Below are positions 1-8,772 of a stretch of 64,000 nt of DNA, in pieces. Positions within the stretch are counted from its first letter, which is position 1. Every line of letters begins with the position of its first letter. The translations under genes and the position numbers were made by a program. A model generated the notes under the pieces. It made no database searches. It saw only the letters and a list, made by a program, of their open reading frames with translations, and was not told where the DNA came from. Source of the stretch: Nocardia mexicana NBRC 108244 (lineage in GTDB: Bacteria; Actinomycetota; Actinomycetes; Mycobacteriales; Mycobacteriaceae); assembly GCF_001613165.1 (NCBI RefSeq), contig NZ_BDBV01000035.1, positions 62,001 through 126,000 of the forward strand, given 5' to 3'.

Positions 1-564
1 GGGCGCGGTTCCGGCGACGACCGGACAGCGCAGCCGGATCCAGCACACGGCCGGGCCGGGGGTTTGGAAGGCGCCCGAAACGAAGCGGTAGTCGACGGCG
101 GTGTGGAACCCGACCGGTTGATTGCTGGGGAAGGCGTGTTCGGGGCCGGGCGTGACGGTCTCGGGCCCGGGGTGGGTGCCGGTCGGCAGTAGTTCGCCGG
201 GGACGTCCATTTCCGGATCGGCCCGGCCCAGCCGCCAGGCGCGCGCCGTCAGCACCGGGCCCCGGTCGGAACTCAGTGTGGCCTCGATCAATTCGGCACC
301 GCGCCCGGGCTGGGCGACTCGCGCCTCCGCCGGGACTATGCGCACCTCGGCCCGCAGCGGCGCGATAGGTACCGGCCCCAGAATCTCCACTGCCACCCGC
401 GCGACCCGATACCCCGGCCGCGGCCGGTACCGCTCGATCACGTGCCCCAGCAGGGCCGAGGGCGCCCCGGCATGCTGGGCGTCCGGCGACCACGGCCCCC
501 GGGTCAGCTCGGTGGAGTGGAACAGGTCCGGGTCCGAGGGGTCGGGCGTATACAAGGCATCCAT
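1..564 (-). CDS. Thioesterase family protein (3' end beyond window)
   Basis: The reading frame is open from the ATG at 564 to the window edge, giving 188 residues without the C-terminus. A G-P-W-x4-Q-H-x-G-x-P-x-A-L-L stretch near residues 22-37 is the hallmark of the first hotdog domain of actinobacterial TesB/4HBT_3-like acyl-CoA thioesterases, which hydrolyse acyl-CoA to fatty acid and CoA. The visible part covers the first hotdog fold and the linker into the second. No signal peptide is seen, so a cytosolic protein is expected. It lies downstream of poxB on the same strand, separated by about 80 bp holding a terminator-like palindrome, so it is probably transcribed separately. The exact substrate cannot be read from the sequence. 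Confidence 0.75.
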   Translation of the reverse strand, partial: MDALYTPDPSDPDLFHSTELTRGPWSPDAQHAGAPSALLGHVIERYRPRPGYRVARVAVEILGPVPIAPLRAEVRIVPAEARVAQPGRGAELIEATLSSDRGPVLTARAWRLGRADPEMDVPGELLPTGTHPGPETVTPGPEHAFPSNQPVGFHTAVDYRFVSGAFQTPGPAVCWIRLRCPVVAGTAP

Positions 565-621
565 GACGTCCGGAGCCTAATCCCCGGTCCGCCTCTGGGA
601 ATGCGACCGAACGCGCGGTAT

Positions 622-644
622 TTCCGGCGTGCTCTCGGCCGGAA
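622..644. terminator. Dispersed palindromic element, copy 1
   Basis: TTCCGGC, a 9-nt loop and GCCGGAA form a stem immediately 3' of the poxB stop codon. It is one of several related palindromes in the window (others at 19525, 19681, 23638 and 41525), nearly all at gene ends. I infer a bidirectional terminator or transcript-end hairpin. It lacks a clear T-tract. Confidence 0.55.
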
Positions 645-2378
645 TCAGAGGAGGCGGATGTTGTGGGTGGCGGTTTCGAGGACCTCGTCGAAATGGCCGT
701 TGAGGGTTTGTTTGGCGAGGCTGAGGGTGAAGCCCGCGGCGGTTTCGGCGGGGACGTGGCCCGGGATCGCGAGGGCGTATTTGTCGACGAGGACGTCGAG
801 CACGAACGGGCCGCCCTGGTGGGCCAGCGCGGTGCGCACCGCCGCCCGCAGGTCGCCCGGTTCCTCGACGCGAATTCCCGTCGCGCCCATGGCCTCCGCG
901 ACCTTGGCGAAGTCCGGGTTGTGGAAGTCGGTGCCGTAGGGGACCAGCCCCGCCTCCTGCTGTTCGATATTGACGAAGTCGAGCATGCTGTTGTTCAGCA
1001 CGATGTGCACGACGGGCGTCCGGCGCTGCACCTCGGTGAGCAGGTCGCCGAGGCCGAGCATGGTGAAACCGCCGTCGCCGCAGAGCGCTATGGTCTGGCG
1101 GCCGGGGAAGGCCAGCTGCGCGCCGAAGGCATTGGGGGAGGCGTTGGCCATCGACGCCCACGAGAACGACCCGAACATGCGGCGTTTCGGCCCGTAGGTG
1201 ATGTAGCGGGAGGCCCAGATCACCGCGGTGCCGGTGTCGGCGAAGAACAGCGCGTCGTCGGCGGCCTCCTCGTTCAGGATCGTCGCCAGATACTCCGGGC
1301 GGATCGGCTTCAGGTCCGGTCCCTTGGTGACGTAGTGCTGCATCTGCTTGTGGAAGTGCTCGGTGTGCTTGACGCACTTGTGCAGGAACCGGTCGTTGCT
1401 CTTCGGCTCGACCATAGGCAGCAGCTGGTCCACGGTGCCGCCGATGTCACCGACGATCCCGAGCTCGAGCGGCACCCGTCGGCCCAGATGCCTTGCCGCG
1501 CGGTCGACTTGGATCACCTTGACCTTCGAGTGCGGCAGGAAGTTCGAGAAGGGGAAGTCGGTGCCCAGCATGAGCAGCACATCGCACTTGTTGATCGCCT
1601 CCCAGCACCCGCCGTAGCCGACCAGCCCGGTCATGCCGACCGCGTTGGGATTGTCGTACTCCAGCCACTGCTTGCCCTTCATCGAATAGCCCACGGGGGC
1701 TTGTAGTTTCGCGGCCAGCTCGCGTACCTGGACACCGGCGTCGGCGCAGCCGTCGCCGCCGAAGATGGCGACCGTATCGGCCGCGTTGATCACGTCCGCC
1801 ATGGCACTGATCTCGGGGTACGAGGCCGGGCCGATCCGGGTGGGCGGAACCGCCACGCGCAGCGCGACTTTCGGCGCGTCCGCGGAGGCCACATCGCCGG
1901 GCAGCGCGATCACGGTCGGGCCGTGCTCGGCCATCGCCACCGTGACCGCGCTGCTGACGACGTGATGCAGCTGCGCCGGATTGCCGATCCGGCCGATGTA
2001 CAGCGCGGCGGTGTCGAAGAACTTGTAGGGATTGAGCTCCTCCACCGTATTGCTGTCCAGCACAACGGTTTCGCTGTCACCGGCGATGGCGATCACCGCC
2101 GCGCCCTCCTTGCGGGCATCGAGCAGTCCGTTGATCAGGTGGGCGACCCCGGGCCCGGCGGTGCCGCAGACCGCCACCGGCTGCCCCGTCAGGCAGGATT
2201 CGGCGACCGCGGCGAAGACGCCGTACTCCTCGTGCCGGACGTGCACGAAGTCGATGGACCCGTTGCGGTGCATCGCATCGATCACCGGGTTCAGCGCGTC
2301 GCCGACGATGCCGTAGCAGCGGCGCACCCCGGCCGACACGAGCATTTCCCACATACCGTCGGCGACACTCTTCCCCAT
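645..2378 (-). CDS. poxB: Pyruvate dehydrogenase (quinone) / pyruvate oxidase, ThDP-dependent
   Basis: This 577-residue protein has the three-domain layout of ThDP enzymes. The N-terminal PYR domain carries the cofactor-activating glutamate in H-E-E at 49-51. A central FAD/Rossmann domain spans about 190-320. The C-terminal PP domain carries the metal/ThDP motif G434-D-G ending in N462-N463. PoxB-type enzymes convert pyruvate to acetate and CO2 and pass electrons through FAD to the quinone pool at the inner membrane face. Length and sequence fit PoxB better than acetolactate synthase, which has a different large-subunit context. The ATG at 2378 is preceded by a GAGAGCAG-like purine run. It is monocistronic here, bounded by hairpins on both sides. 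Confidence 0.85.
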   Translation of the reverse strand: MGKSVADGMWEMLVSAGVRRCYGIVGDALNPVIDAMHRNGSIDFVHVRHEEYGVFAAVAESCLTGQPVAVCGTAGPGVAHLINGLLDARKEGAAVIAIAGDSETVVLDSNTVEELNPYKFFDTAALYIGRIGNPAQLHHVVSSAVTVAMAEHGPTVIALPGDVASADAPKVALRVAVPPTRIGPASYPEISAMADVINAADTVAIFGGDGCADAGVQVRELAAKLQAPVGYSMKGKQWLEYDNPNAVGMTGLVGYGGCWEAINKCDVLLMLGTDFPFSNFLPHSKVKVIQVDRAARHLGRRVPLELGIVGDIGGTVDQLLPMVEPKSNDRFLHKCVKHTEHFHKQMQHYVTKGPDLKPIRPEYLATILNEEAADDALFFADTGTAVIWASRYITYGPKRRMFGSFSWASMANASPNAFGAQLAFPGRQTIALCGDGGFTMLGLGDLLTEVQRRTPVVHIVLNNSMLDFVNIEQQEAGLVPYGTDFHNPDFAKVAEAMGATGIRVEEPGDLRAAVRTALAHQGGPFVLDVLVDKYALAIPGHVPAETAAGFTLSLAKQTLNGHFDEVLETATHNIRLL

Positions 2379-2506
2379 GGCTGCTCTCCTTCGCGGGACG
2401 TGCGTGAGGTGAAGCCAGTGCAGGTAAAAGACCGATCGGTCGGGATGCTACCGCCTGTGCGGGCGTGGCGCAGCCGGTGTTATCGGAACGGAAGGGGCGG
2501 GCAAGA

Positions 2507-2544
2507 TCCTGCCCCCGCGGCGCTGGGGCGCCGCGGGGGCAGGA
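2507..2544. terminator. Perfect 16-bp stem hairpin upstream of poxB
   Basis: Arms at 2507-2522 and 2529-2544 are perfectly complementary (TCCTGCCCCCGCGGCG and its reverse complement) around a 6-nt loop. A near-copy lies at 2733-2767, and the two flank a 25-bp tandem array. This copy sits 130 bp upstream of the poxB start, between genes on the same strand, so it may terminate transcripts coming from the transporter gene. Confidence 0.6.
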
Positions 2545-2548
2545 AATG

Positions 2549-2735
2549 GTGGGCTGAGTTGCGGGTTGAGGTGGTGGGCTGAGTTGCGGGTTGAGGTGGT
2601 GGGCTGAGTCGCGGGGTAGAGGTGGCGAGGCCAAGTCGCCGGGCTGAGCGACGGGGTCGAGGTGGTGGGGCCAAACTGCGGGGCTGGCGTGGTGGGGCTG
2701 AGCGGCGGGACAGAGGTGGTGGGGCGGAATGGTCC
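2549..2735. repeat. 25-bp minisatellite in betP-poxB spacer
   Basis: Units beginning GTGGGCTGAG start at 2549, 2574 and 2599 with an exact 25-bp period. The following 130 bp hold degenerate versions (GGGCTGAGCGACGGGGTCGA type). The array fills most of the 436-bp spacer. No open frame with coding character is seen in it. Confidence 0.7.
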
Positions 2736-2767
2736 TGCCCCGCGGCGCTGGGCGCCGCAGGGCAGGA
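2733..2767. terminator. 15-bp stem hairpin 3' of the BCCT transporter gene
   Basis: The left arm at 2733-2747 pairs with 2753-2767 with a single mismatch. It is a slightly decayed copy of the 2507-2544 hairpin. It lies about 50 bp beyond the transporter stop codon in the direction of transcription, the expected place for an intrinsic terminator. Confidence 0.6.
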
Positions 2768-2814
2768 ATGACGGGGCTGAGCCGTGTGCGGTTGTGACGG
2801 GGCTGAGCCGTGGG

Positions 2815-4572
2815 CTAGTCCGCCTTCGGTTTGCCGGGTTCGGCTGGGGCGTCGGTGGGGGTTTCCTCCACCTCGACTATCTCGACTGCCTCGGTGACCA
2901 GGCCGAATTCGCTGTCGTGCTGTTCGGTGCCCTGGAGGACCGCGTTTTCGATCAGCAGCGCGCCGTGCTGTTCGCGCAGGATGATCGGGTCGGAGCGCAC
3001 GTCCTTGTACAGCGCCACACACATCAGGCCCATGACGATCGCGAATGGTAGCGAGACCACCGTCGTCAGGGCCTGTAGCCCGTTCAAGGCGCCATCGAGG
3101 TCCTTCGGATCGGCGATGACGAGCATGATCGCGGCGACGGCGCCGGTGGCCGCACCCCAGAACGTCACGGTCACCTTGGACGGTTCCAGGCTGCCCTTCT
3201 CCGACAGCGTGCCCATCACGATCGATGCGGCATCGGCGCCGGAGACGAAGAAGATCGCGACCAGGATCATCACCAGCGCGGCGGTGAACGACGCGATCGG
3301 GTAGTGATCGAGCAGGCGGAACAGCGCGTTGTTGGAGTCGACCGAGCCGTTCGCCTCGGTCAGGTCGCCGGTCTCGCGCTGCTGGAAGATGCCGGCGCCG
3401 CCGAAGATCACGAACCACACCAGGCTCACCAGGCTGGGCACCAGCAGCACGCCGGTCACGAACTGCCGGATGGTGCGGCCGCGGCTGATGCGCGCGATGA
3501 ACATGCCGACGAACGGGGTCCACGAGATCCACCACGCCCAGTAGAAGATCGTCCAGCTCGACAGCCACGCCTTCTCGGCCTCGCCGCCGCTGACCGCGGT
3601 GCGCGAGGCCATCGAGGGCAGCTTGGCGATGTAGTCGCCGAGCGCGGTCGGCAGGAAGTTGAGCATGAACAGCGTCGGGCCGAGCACGAACACGAACAGC
3701 GCGATGATCAGCGCGAGCACCATGTTGATGTTCGACAGCCACTGGATGCCGCGGTCGATGCCGGAGATCGCGGAGAAGATGAACGCGATGGTCAGGGCCG
3801 TGATGATGAGAACCAGGCTGACCTTGCCGACCGAGTCGACCCAGCCGTTGAACTCCATGCCCGCGCCGATCTGCAGCGCGCCCAGGCCCAGCGAGGCGGC
3901 CGACCCGAACAGCGTCGCGAAGATCGCCATCATGTCGATCGCTTTGCCGCCCCAACCCTGGGAGTAGCGGCCGAGGATCGGGCGGAACACCGCCGAGATC
4001 AGCTGCGAGCGGCCCTTGCGGAAGGTGCCGTACGCGATGGCCAGGCCGGCCACGGCGTAGATGGCCCACGGGTGCAGCGTCCAGTGGAACAGCGTCTGCG
4101 CCATCGCCGTCTCCGCGGCCTGATCGGTCTGCGGGTCGGCGGTGCCCGGCGGCGGCTTCACGAAGTGCGTCAGCGGTTCGGCGACGCCCCAGAACATCAG
4201 GCCGATGCCCATGCCCGCGCTGAACATCATCGCGATCCAGGAGACGGTCTTGAATTCCGGTACTTCGTCGTCGTGGCCGAGCGGGATCTTGCCGTAGCGG
4301 CTGGCCGCCATCCAGAGAACGAAGACGACGAAGGCCGACGCGATCAGGACGAATAGCCAACCGGTATTGGTAATGACCCAGGATTGCGCATCCGACGAGG
4401 CGGACGCGAGGCCCGTCTGGTTGAGGATGCCCCAGGCGACGAACGCCAATGAGCCGATCGCGGTGATGCCGAAAACCCACCGGTCCAAACCGAGTTTGGT
4501 CGGCGGTTTTCCGAGCGAATCCTCGGTGCTGTCATCTGATCCGTCGGATTTGCGGCCGGTGTCTATCGACAT
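2815..4572 (-). CDS. BCCT-family glycine betaine/choline/carnitine transporter
   Basis: This 585-residue membrane protein has a hydrophilic N-tail (1-30), about 12 hydrophobic helices and a long acidic cytosolic C-tail (about 520-585). The BCCT signature S-W-T-I-F-Y-W-A-W-W lies at 339-348. The glycine-rich helix at about 118-130 (S-A-G-M-G-I-G-L) is the substrate/sodium segment of BetP-like carriers. The family imports compatible solutes with sodium for osmoprotection. The charged tail suggests osmosensing as in BetP, but which solute is carried cannot be told. The ATG at 4572 has AGGA about 10 bases upstream. It is divergent from the lipase at 5144, with a 571-bp spacer between them. Confidence 0.88.
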   Translation of the reverse strand: MSIDTGRKSDGSDDSTEDSLGKPPTKLGLDRWVFGITAIGSLAFVAWGILNQTGLASASSDAQSWVITNTGWLFVLIASAFVVFVLWMAASRYGKIPLGHDDEVPEFKTVSWIAMMFSAGMGIGLMFWGVAEPLTHFVKPPPGTADPQTDQAAETAMAQTLFHWTLHPWAIYAVAGLAIAYGTFRKGRSQLISAVFRPILGRYSQGWGGKAIDMMAIFATLFGSAASLGLGALQIGAGMEFNGWVDSVGKVSLVLIITALTIAFIFSAISGIDRGIQWLSNINMVLALIIALFVFVLGPTLFMLNFLPTALGDYIAKLPSMASRTAVSGGEAEKAWLSSWTIFYWAWWISWTPFVGMFIARISRGRTIRQFVTGVLLVPSLVSLVWFVIFGGAGIFQQRETGDLTEANGSVDSNNALFRLLDHYPIASFTAALVMILVAIFFVSGADAASIVMGTLSEKGSLEPSKVTVTFWGAATGAVAAIMLVIADPKDLDGALNGLQALTTVVSLPFAIVMGLMCVALYKDVRSDPIILREQHGALLIENAVLQGTEQHDSEFGLVTEAVEIVEVEETPTDAPAEPGKPKAD

Positions 4573-5143
4573 CAGATCCGAGTCCTTTCAGAGTATGGGC
4601 GCAGGCCTGCATGAAGCCCCCATTACTGGTTTGGGCAACCGTACAGCGTGCGGGGTGGTCATGCAGCCGGTACCACCGTTTCGGGTGGCCGCGCACCCCC
4701 ACTACGCTGGTGGGATTCGGCTGTAGCTACCGTGCGCGCCGCAGTGTCGGGTGTGCCGCAATGGCCTGATCTACCAGTGCGAACCGGTATTCCGAGGATC
4801 ATATTGCCGAGGTCTGCTGCGGCTTCCGCAACCCGCCGGTAGCGGACGGGGGAAGTTTCGACGCGTCGGAGTGTTTTCGGTGGCCGACGGGAGTGTTGGA
4901 TGCGGTCAATCCTGGAATTGCCATCCGTGGCAAGGGCTTTGTGCGGAGGAATGCCGGATGTCGTTTGCCGCGGTCCGCTCCGGGGAATTTATCAGTTGGC
5001 GAGAAGGTTGGTATCTCAGTGTCTCGTGTTCTGGTCGATGTTATGTCACCATGATCATGAGCGCGGCCGGAAGGCGTTGCGACAGTTGAAGAGTGGGTTC
5101 GGTCGGCACGGTCGGCTACCCCGAGGTGGAAGGCGGGTCAACG
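4573..5143. other. Divergent spacer between BCCT transporter and lipase genes
   Basis: 571 bp with no convincing gene. Short open frames exist (for example plus-strand 4751-5089), but they lack a good ribosome binding site and recognisable sequence. The stretch is somewhat less GC-rich towards 4990-5060. It must hold both promoters, but I could not pick out confident -35/-10 boxes. Confidence 0.5.
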
Positions 5144-6274
5144 GTGACCGCACATCTGAGCCAGGGGCCGATCGCGGCCATCGCCGACGCCCGGCCGGGC
5201 CGATTGCTGGAGGCCCGTCCCATGCGGGCGTATCTGCTTCCGGGACTGCGACTCCCGGCGCGCGCATGGTGGGTTCGCTACAGCACCACCACGGCCCACG
5301 GTGCACCGACGGAGGTGACCGGGACGGTCCTGGTGCCGTCGACGCCCTATTCCGACGGACCGCGTCCGCTGGTCGGCTATGCCGTCGGGACCCAGGGGCT
5401 CGCGAATATCTCGGCCGCCTCGTGGCAGTTCCGCCGCGGCCTCGAATACGAGTCGCTGTTCCTGACGCGGGCGCTGCGGCGAGGTTGGGCGGTCGCGGTC
5501 AGCGACTACCCCGGGCTGGGCACTCCCGGCTCGCATCCCTACGTGATGGGCCGCGCGCTGGGCCCCGCCGTGCTCGACAGCATGCGGGCCGCGCGGCAGC
5601 TGCCCGAGGCGGGCCTGGAACCCGATGGGCCACTGGGCATCTTCGGCTACTCCGAGGGCGGCTGCGCCGCGGGCTGGGCCCTGCAGCTGCAGCCCGGCTA
5701 TGCCCCCGATCTCCCACTGGACGGCGGTGCGGTCGGCTCCGCGCCCGCCGACCTGGAGGGGATGTTCGAGCATCACGACGGCGGCCGCTTCGCCTTCCTG
5801 CTGTTCTACGCGGTGCTCGGCATCGATGCCGCCTACCCGGAGCTCGACGTGCTGTCACTGCTGAATCCCGTGGGCCGCGCGCTGGCCGGGATCCTGCGCC
5901 GCACCCACGTCGTTCCGGGCGCGGCGCTGGGCATCGGCGGCGGCATGCTGCTGCCGACAAGATCGGCCCGCTACGTGCGCCGCTCGCCCCTGGAGGTGCC
6001 GGAGGTGCTGGCGCGCCTGCGCGAGAACCGTTTGGGCGCAATGGCTCCCGTCACGCCGGTACTGCTGGCGGGCGGCACGAAGGAGCAGATCGTCCCGTTC
6101 GAGCAGATGACCCGGCTCTACCGCGATTGGCGCGCCCTCGGCGTCGACGCCACCTTCCTCACCATGCCGAACCGCGAACACGTCGGCGGCGCCTTCTCCT
6201 TCGCCCCCAGGGCCTTCGAGTTCCTCGGCGAACGCTTCGCCGAGCACTCGACGGTCCGGGAGCGGAGCGCCTGA
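5144..6274 (+). CDS. LIP-family alpha/beta-hydrolase lipase
   Basis: 376 residues from the GTG at 5144, which has GGAAGG ten bases upstream; an in-frame GTG at 5093 would add 17 residues. The nucleophile elbow G-Y-S-E-G-G puts the serine at about residue 170, and H-V-G-G near the C-terminus is a candidate for the catalytic histidine. The protein resembles the secretory lipase family (PF03583), which hydrolyses acylglycerols. Unlike the four other members in this window, it shows no signal peptide from either start and has Glu after the serine, so it may act inside the cell. It is followed by the EF-hand gene after 130 bp. Confidence 0.75.
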   Translation: MTAHLSQGPIAAIADARPGRLLEARPMRAYLLPGLRLPARAWWVRYSTTTAHGAPTEVTGTVLVPSTPYSDGPRPLVGYAVGTQGLANISAASWQFRRGLEYESLFLTRALRRGWAVAVSDYPGLGTPGSHPYVMGRALGPAVLDSMRAARQLPEAGLEPDGPLGIFGYSEGGCAAGWALQLQPGYAPDLPLDGGAVGSAPADLEGMFEHHDGGRFAFLLFYAVLGIDAAYPELDVLSLLNPVGRALAGILRRTHVVPGAALGIGGGMLLPTRSARYVRRSPLEVPEVLARLRENRLGAMAPVTPVLLAGGTKEQIVPFEQMTRLYRDWRALGVDATFLTMPNREHVGGAFSFAPRAFEFLGERFAEHSTVRERSA

Positions 6275-6402
6275 GTCGGTGCCACGTCCGACGAGGCCGC
6301 GCATCCGGGACTGAATCACCTGCGCTGCTGGACGTTTCGCCGATAGGATGAGGTCGGCGCCGGGGGCTCGGCGTTCTCTGCTGGACTCGATATGAGACGA
6401 GG

Positions 6403-6969
6403 GTGGCAATGGAGATCGGCAATTTTCTGCGGCGCAAGCTCGAGCGACGTTTCCAGACTTTCGATTTCGACGGTGACGGCCGGATAGAGCGCGCGGATTT
6501 CGCGACATCGGCGACGGCGCTGGCCGACGAGTGCGGCTTGGGCGCCGACTCGCCCGACCGGAAGCGGCTGCTGGAGCTGAGCCTCGGCCTGTGGGAGCTG
6601 CTGGCGCAGGCGGCCGACACCACCGGCGACGGCACGATCGATCTGCACGAATACCAGCGGGCCTTCGCCGACGGCCTGCTGGTGACCGAGGAAACGTTCG
6701 AACAGGGATATCGCCCGTTCCTGGAGACGATCGTCGCGATCGCCGACACCGACGGCAGCGGCAGGCTCGACGCCGAAGAACACGTCCGCTGGACCGGCGC
6801 GCTGATGCATCTGCCCGAGGCCGACGCTCGCGAGATCCATCGCCGCCTCGACACCGACGGCGACGGCCAGATCGGCACCGACGACCTGCTGACCGCCATC
6901 CACGACTACTACTTCGACGACGATCCGGACGGCGTCGGCAGCTGGCTACTGGGCCGCCTGCCGAGCTGA
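6403..6969 (+). CDS. EF-hand calcium-binding protein (calerythrin-like)
   Basis: 188 residues from GTG 6403, or 186 from ATG 6409. Four EF-hand loops are visible in order: D-F-D-G-D-G-R-I-E near residue 23, D-T-T-G-D-G-T-I-D near 71, D-T-D-G-S-G-R-L-D near 107, and D-T-D-G-D-G-Q-I-G near 142. All retain acidic residues at positions 1, 3 and 5, so all could bind Ca2+. Spacing and length match actinobacterial calerythrin-type calcium sensors or buffers. There is no signal peptide, so it is cytosolic. It converges with the HD-domain gene, the two stops being only 9 bp apart. Confidence 0.88.
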   Translation: MAMEIGNFLRRKLERRFQTFDFDGDGRIERADFATSATALADECGLGADSPDRKRLLELSLGLWELLAQAADTTGDGTIDLHEYQRAFADGLLVTEETFEQGYRPFLETIVAIADTDGSGRLDAEEHVRWTGALMHLPEADAREIHRRLDTDGDGQIGTDDLLTAIHDYYFDDDPDGVGSWLLGRLPS

Positions 6970-6977
6970 GGCCCCGC

Positions 6978-7709
6978 TCAGTCGTTCCAGCCGCTGGTGG
7001 ACAGGATCTGTTCCCAGGACGGCACCAGGTGCGGATGTCGTTGGCGGACGATCTCGGCGGCCAGCGAGCCCGGTACGGCCTTCTGCGGTTTGGCGACGGC
7101 CTGTGCCTCGACGTCGTTCGACAGTGCGCGGGCGCCGCCCAGGCGCGGGTAGGCCGCGTGTACGCGGTCGGCGTAGCCCGGCGGGAGGTCGTCGGGGCTT
7201 GCTCCGATGTCGATTCCGATGCCCTCCACCGCAATCCAGATCTCGGCGGGACGGCGCCGGCGGTATACCGGTGAGCTGCTGAGACCGGTGGTGTGCGCGG
7301 CGATGGCATCCCAGATCACGTCGACCCGGTCGTCGCGCACGCCGTGGTCCTCCAGGAACCGCGCCGCGTAGTCGGCGCCGTCGACCTCGAATCTCTGGTC
7401 TCCGTTGGCGGTTTCGGTCAAACCCATGTCGTGCAGGGCGCAGATGAGGAACATGTTTTCGTCGTCGAAATCCGTGCCCGGGCGCAGGCCCTGAGCGCCC
7501 GCGACGGCCAGGCCGAACAGGTAGCCGCGGATGGAGTGGTTGCGCAGGTACGGTTGCTGTTCGGCGGTGATCAGCCGATGTGCCTCGGCGGCAAGGGGAG
7601 TCGCGGGCAGGGCGAGCGGATCGCCGTCCGCTGCGGCCGGGAATCCGGTCAGCGCCAGGGCGCCCCCGGCGAGTCCGGCACCGACGATTGTGCGGCGGGA
7701 TACAGACAT
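6978..7709 (-). CDS. Exported HD-domain protein (cyanamide hydratase-like)
   Basis: 243 residues. The ATG at 7709 was chosen because GAGGAG lies just upstream and it opens a twin-arginine signal (S-R-R-T-I-V followed by a hydrophobic run and A-A-A-D). The HD signature A-L-H-D-M-G-L lies about 45 residues beyond the conserved H-S-I-R, and a further histidine pair occurs in A-A-H-T. This layout matches the cyanamide-hydratase-like branch of HD metal hydrolases. The true substrate is unknown. It is the last gene of a MarR / membrane protein / HD operon, with a 20-bp gap after the membrane gene. Confidence 0.72.
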   Translation of the reverse strand: MSVSRRTIVGAGLAGGALALTGFPAAADGDPLALPATPLAAEAHRLITAEQQPYLRNHSIRGYLFGLAVAGAQGLRPGTDFDDENMFLICALHDMGLTETANGDQRFEVDGADYAARFLEDHGVRDDRVDVIWDAIAAHTTGLSSSPVYRRRRPAEIWIAVEGIGIDIGASPDDLPPGYADRVHAAYPRLGGARALSNDVEAQAVAKPQKAVPGSLAAEIVRQRHPHLVPSWEQILSTSGWND

Positions 7710-7729
7710 TCGAGTCTCCTCGGATTTGT

Positions 7730-8191
7730 TCAGTGGGCGCCCGGGCGGACGATCATGAGGACCACGACCACCGCCCACAGCAGGTTGTAGATTCCGGCGA
7801 GCATGGTCAGGGTGCGCAGGCGGCCGCCGTCGTCGGGATGGTCGAGCGCCTCCCGTTGCATCGGGGCGATCTGGACGAGCAGGGCGCCCGCGACGGCCGT
7901 GAGGATCATGGCCGCGGAGATCCAGATTTCGCCCATCCGCCCCTGGACGGCCGCCAGGACGATGCCGACGGCGGGCACGATGAGTGCCGGGATCGCGTAG
8001 CCGCGAGTGATTCGGTGCAGTGCCGCGGCCACCGCCGGGCTGCGTTCCGCGCGTATCGGCTCCGGAGACGGGGCCGCATCGGCCGCGACGGCCACCGGGG
8101 CATAGCGCGGAAACAGGCTCGCGGCGACGGCGGAACCGCCGACGAAGACGATGCCCGCCAGCACGTGGATCGACAACAGCACAAGCTCCAT
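7730..8191 (-). CDS. Four-helix integral membrane protein (DUF2269/CopD-like)
   Basis: 153 residues from the ATG at 8191, preceded by GGAGGAG; an in-frame GTG at 8203 overlaps that ribosome site and is rejected. Four hydrophobic helices are seen, with a conserved histidine and glycines in the first (H-V-L-A-G-I-V-F-V-G-G). This is the pattern of DUF2269/CopD-type small membrane proteins, whose function is not settled. It is followed after 20 bp by the HD gene and preceded by an operator-rich spacer after the marR gene. Confidence 0.65.
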   Translation of the reverse strand: MELVLLSIHVLAGIVFVGGSAVAASLFPRYAPVAVAADAAPSPEPIRAERSPAVAAALHRITRGYAIPALIVPAVGIVLAAVQGRMGEIWISAAMILTAVAGALLVQIAPMQREALDHPDDGGRLRTLTMLAGIYNLLWAVVVVLMIVRPGAH

Positions 8192-8217
8192 GAACTCCTC
8201 CACCTTTCAGGGTGGCT

Positions 8218-8250
8218 GAAGCTTAGCATTGAGCTTCAATGAAGTTGAAG
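8218..8250. promoter_or_regulatory. Nested inverted repeats, probable MarR operator
   Basis: GAAGCT (8218) pairs with AGCTTC (8232). CTTCAATGAAG (8234-8244) is a palindrome around one base, and CTTCAA (8234) pairs with TTGAAG (8245). They lie just upstream of the membrane-protein gene and downstream of marR. I infer binding of the adjacent MarR repressor. Confidence 0.5.
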
Positions 8251-8288
8251 GTTGTGCGTAAGGTCACCCCGTCATCGAAAAGGAAAGG

Positions 8289-8735
8289 TCAGGAAGGGGT
8301 TTCTCCGGTGAACGCGTCGACCAGGGCCTTGCCTGCCCGCTGCAGAATCGGGTCGGATTCGGGCCCGAACAGCTTCGCGTCCACCTCGGCGATCGCCTCC
8401 CTGGCCGACCGCAGCAGCCGCGCGCCCTTCGGCGTGAGTTCGATCGTCGACGCCGATCCGGCCCGGGCCGTACGGTCGCGCACCAGTCCCGCGTTCACCA
8501 GCGCCTTCACCGCGGTGTGCACGCTCTGCACGCTGATGCTCGACATGCGCGCCAGATCGCTGAACGAGGCCCCGGGAACACCCGAGATATGGCCGAGCAG
8601 CCCGAGTCGGCTGACGGTGAGGTCCAGCGGCGCGAGGGCGGCGGCGAGCTCGGCCTCGACCTTTCGCGCGATCGTGAGCGCGAGGATCGAGGCGCTGGTC
8701 ACGGGTGGATCTGAGCGGCCGTCGTCGGTGGACAT
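8289..8735 (-). CDS. MarR-family transcriptional regulator
   Basis: 148 residues from ATG 8735; an in-frame ATG at 8753 would add six. A winged-helix core lies at about 45-105: S-R-L-G-L-L-G-H-I, then the recognition helix S-I-S-V-Q-S-V-H-T-A-V-K-A-L, then the wing (D-R-T-A-R-A-G-S-A-S-T-I-E-L-T-P-K-G). The family binds palindromes as a dimer and usually responds to small aromatic or lipophilic ligands. It is first in the operon with the membrane and HD proteins, and nested inverted repeats lie in the following spacer, so it probably controls the two downstream genes. Confidence 0.82.
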   Translation of the reverse strand: MSTDDGRSDPPVTSASILALTIARKVEAELAAALAPLDLTVSRLGLLGHISGVPGASFSDLARMSSISVQSVHTAVKALVNAGLVRDRTARAGSASTIELTPKGARLLRSAREAIAEVDAKLFGPESDPILQRAGKALVDAFTGETPS

Positions 8736-8772
8736 CGTTCCAGTTTCCCGCATCGCGGGACCCCTCGGTTGC

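Noticed and set aside
3304-4356. 350-codon plus-strand open frame
   Set aside because: Antisense of the BCCT transporter; Arg/His/Glu-rich, no ribosome site.
4900-6351. 483-codon plus-strand open frame overlapping the lipase
   Set aside because: Wrong frame over the lipase; Arg/Pro-rich and without family motifs.
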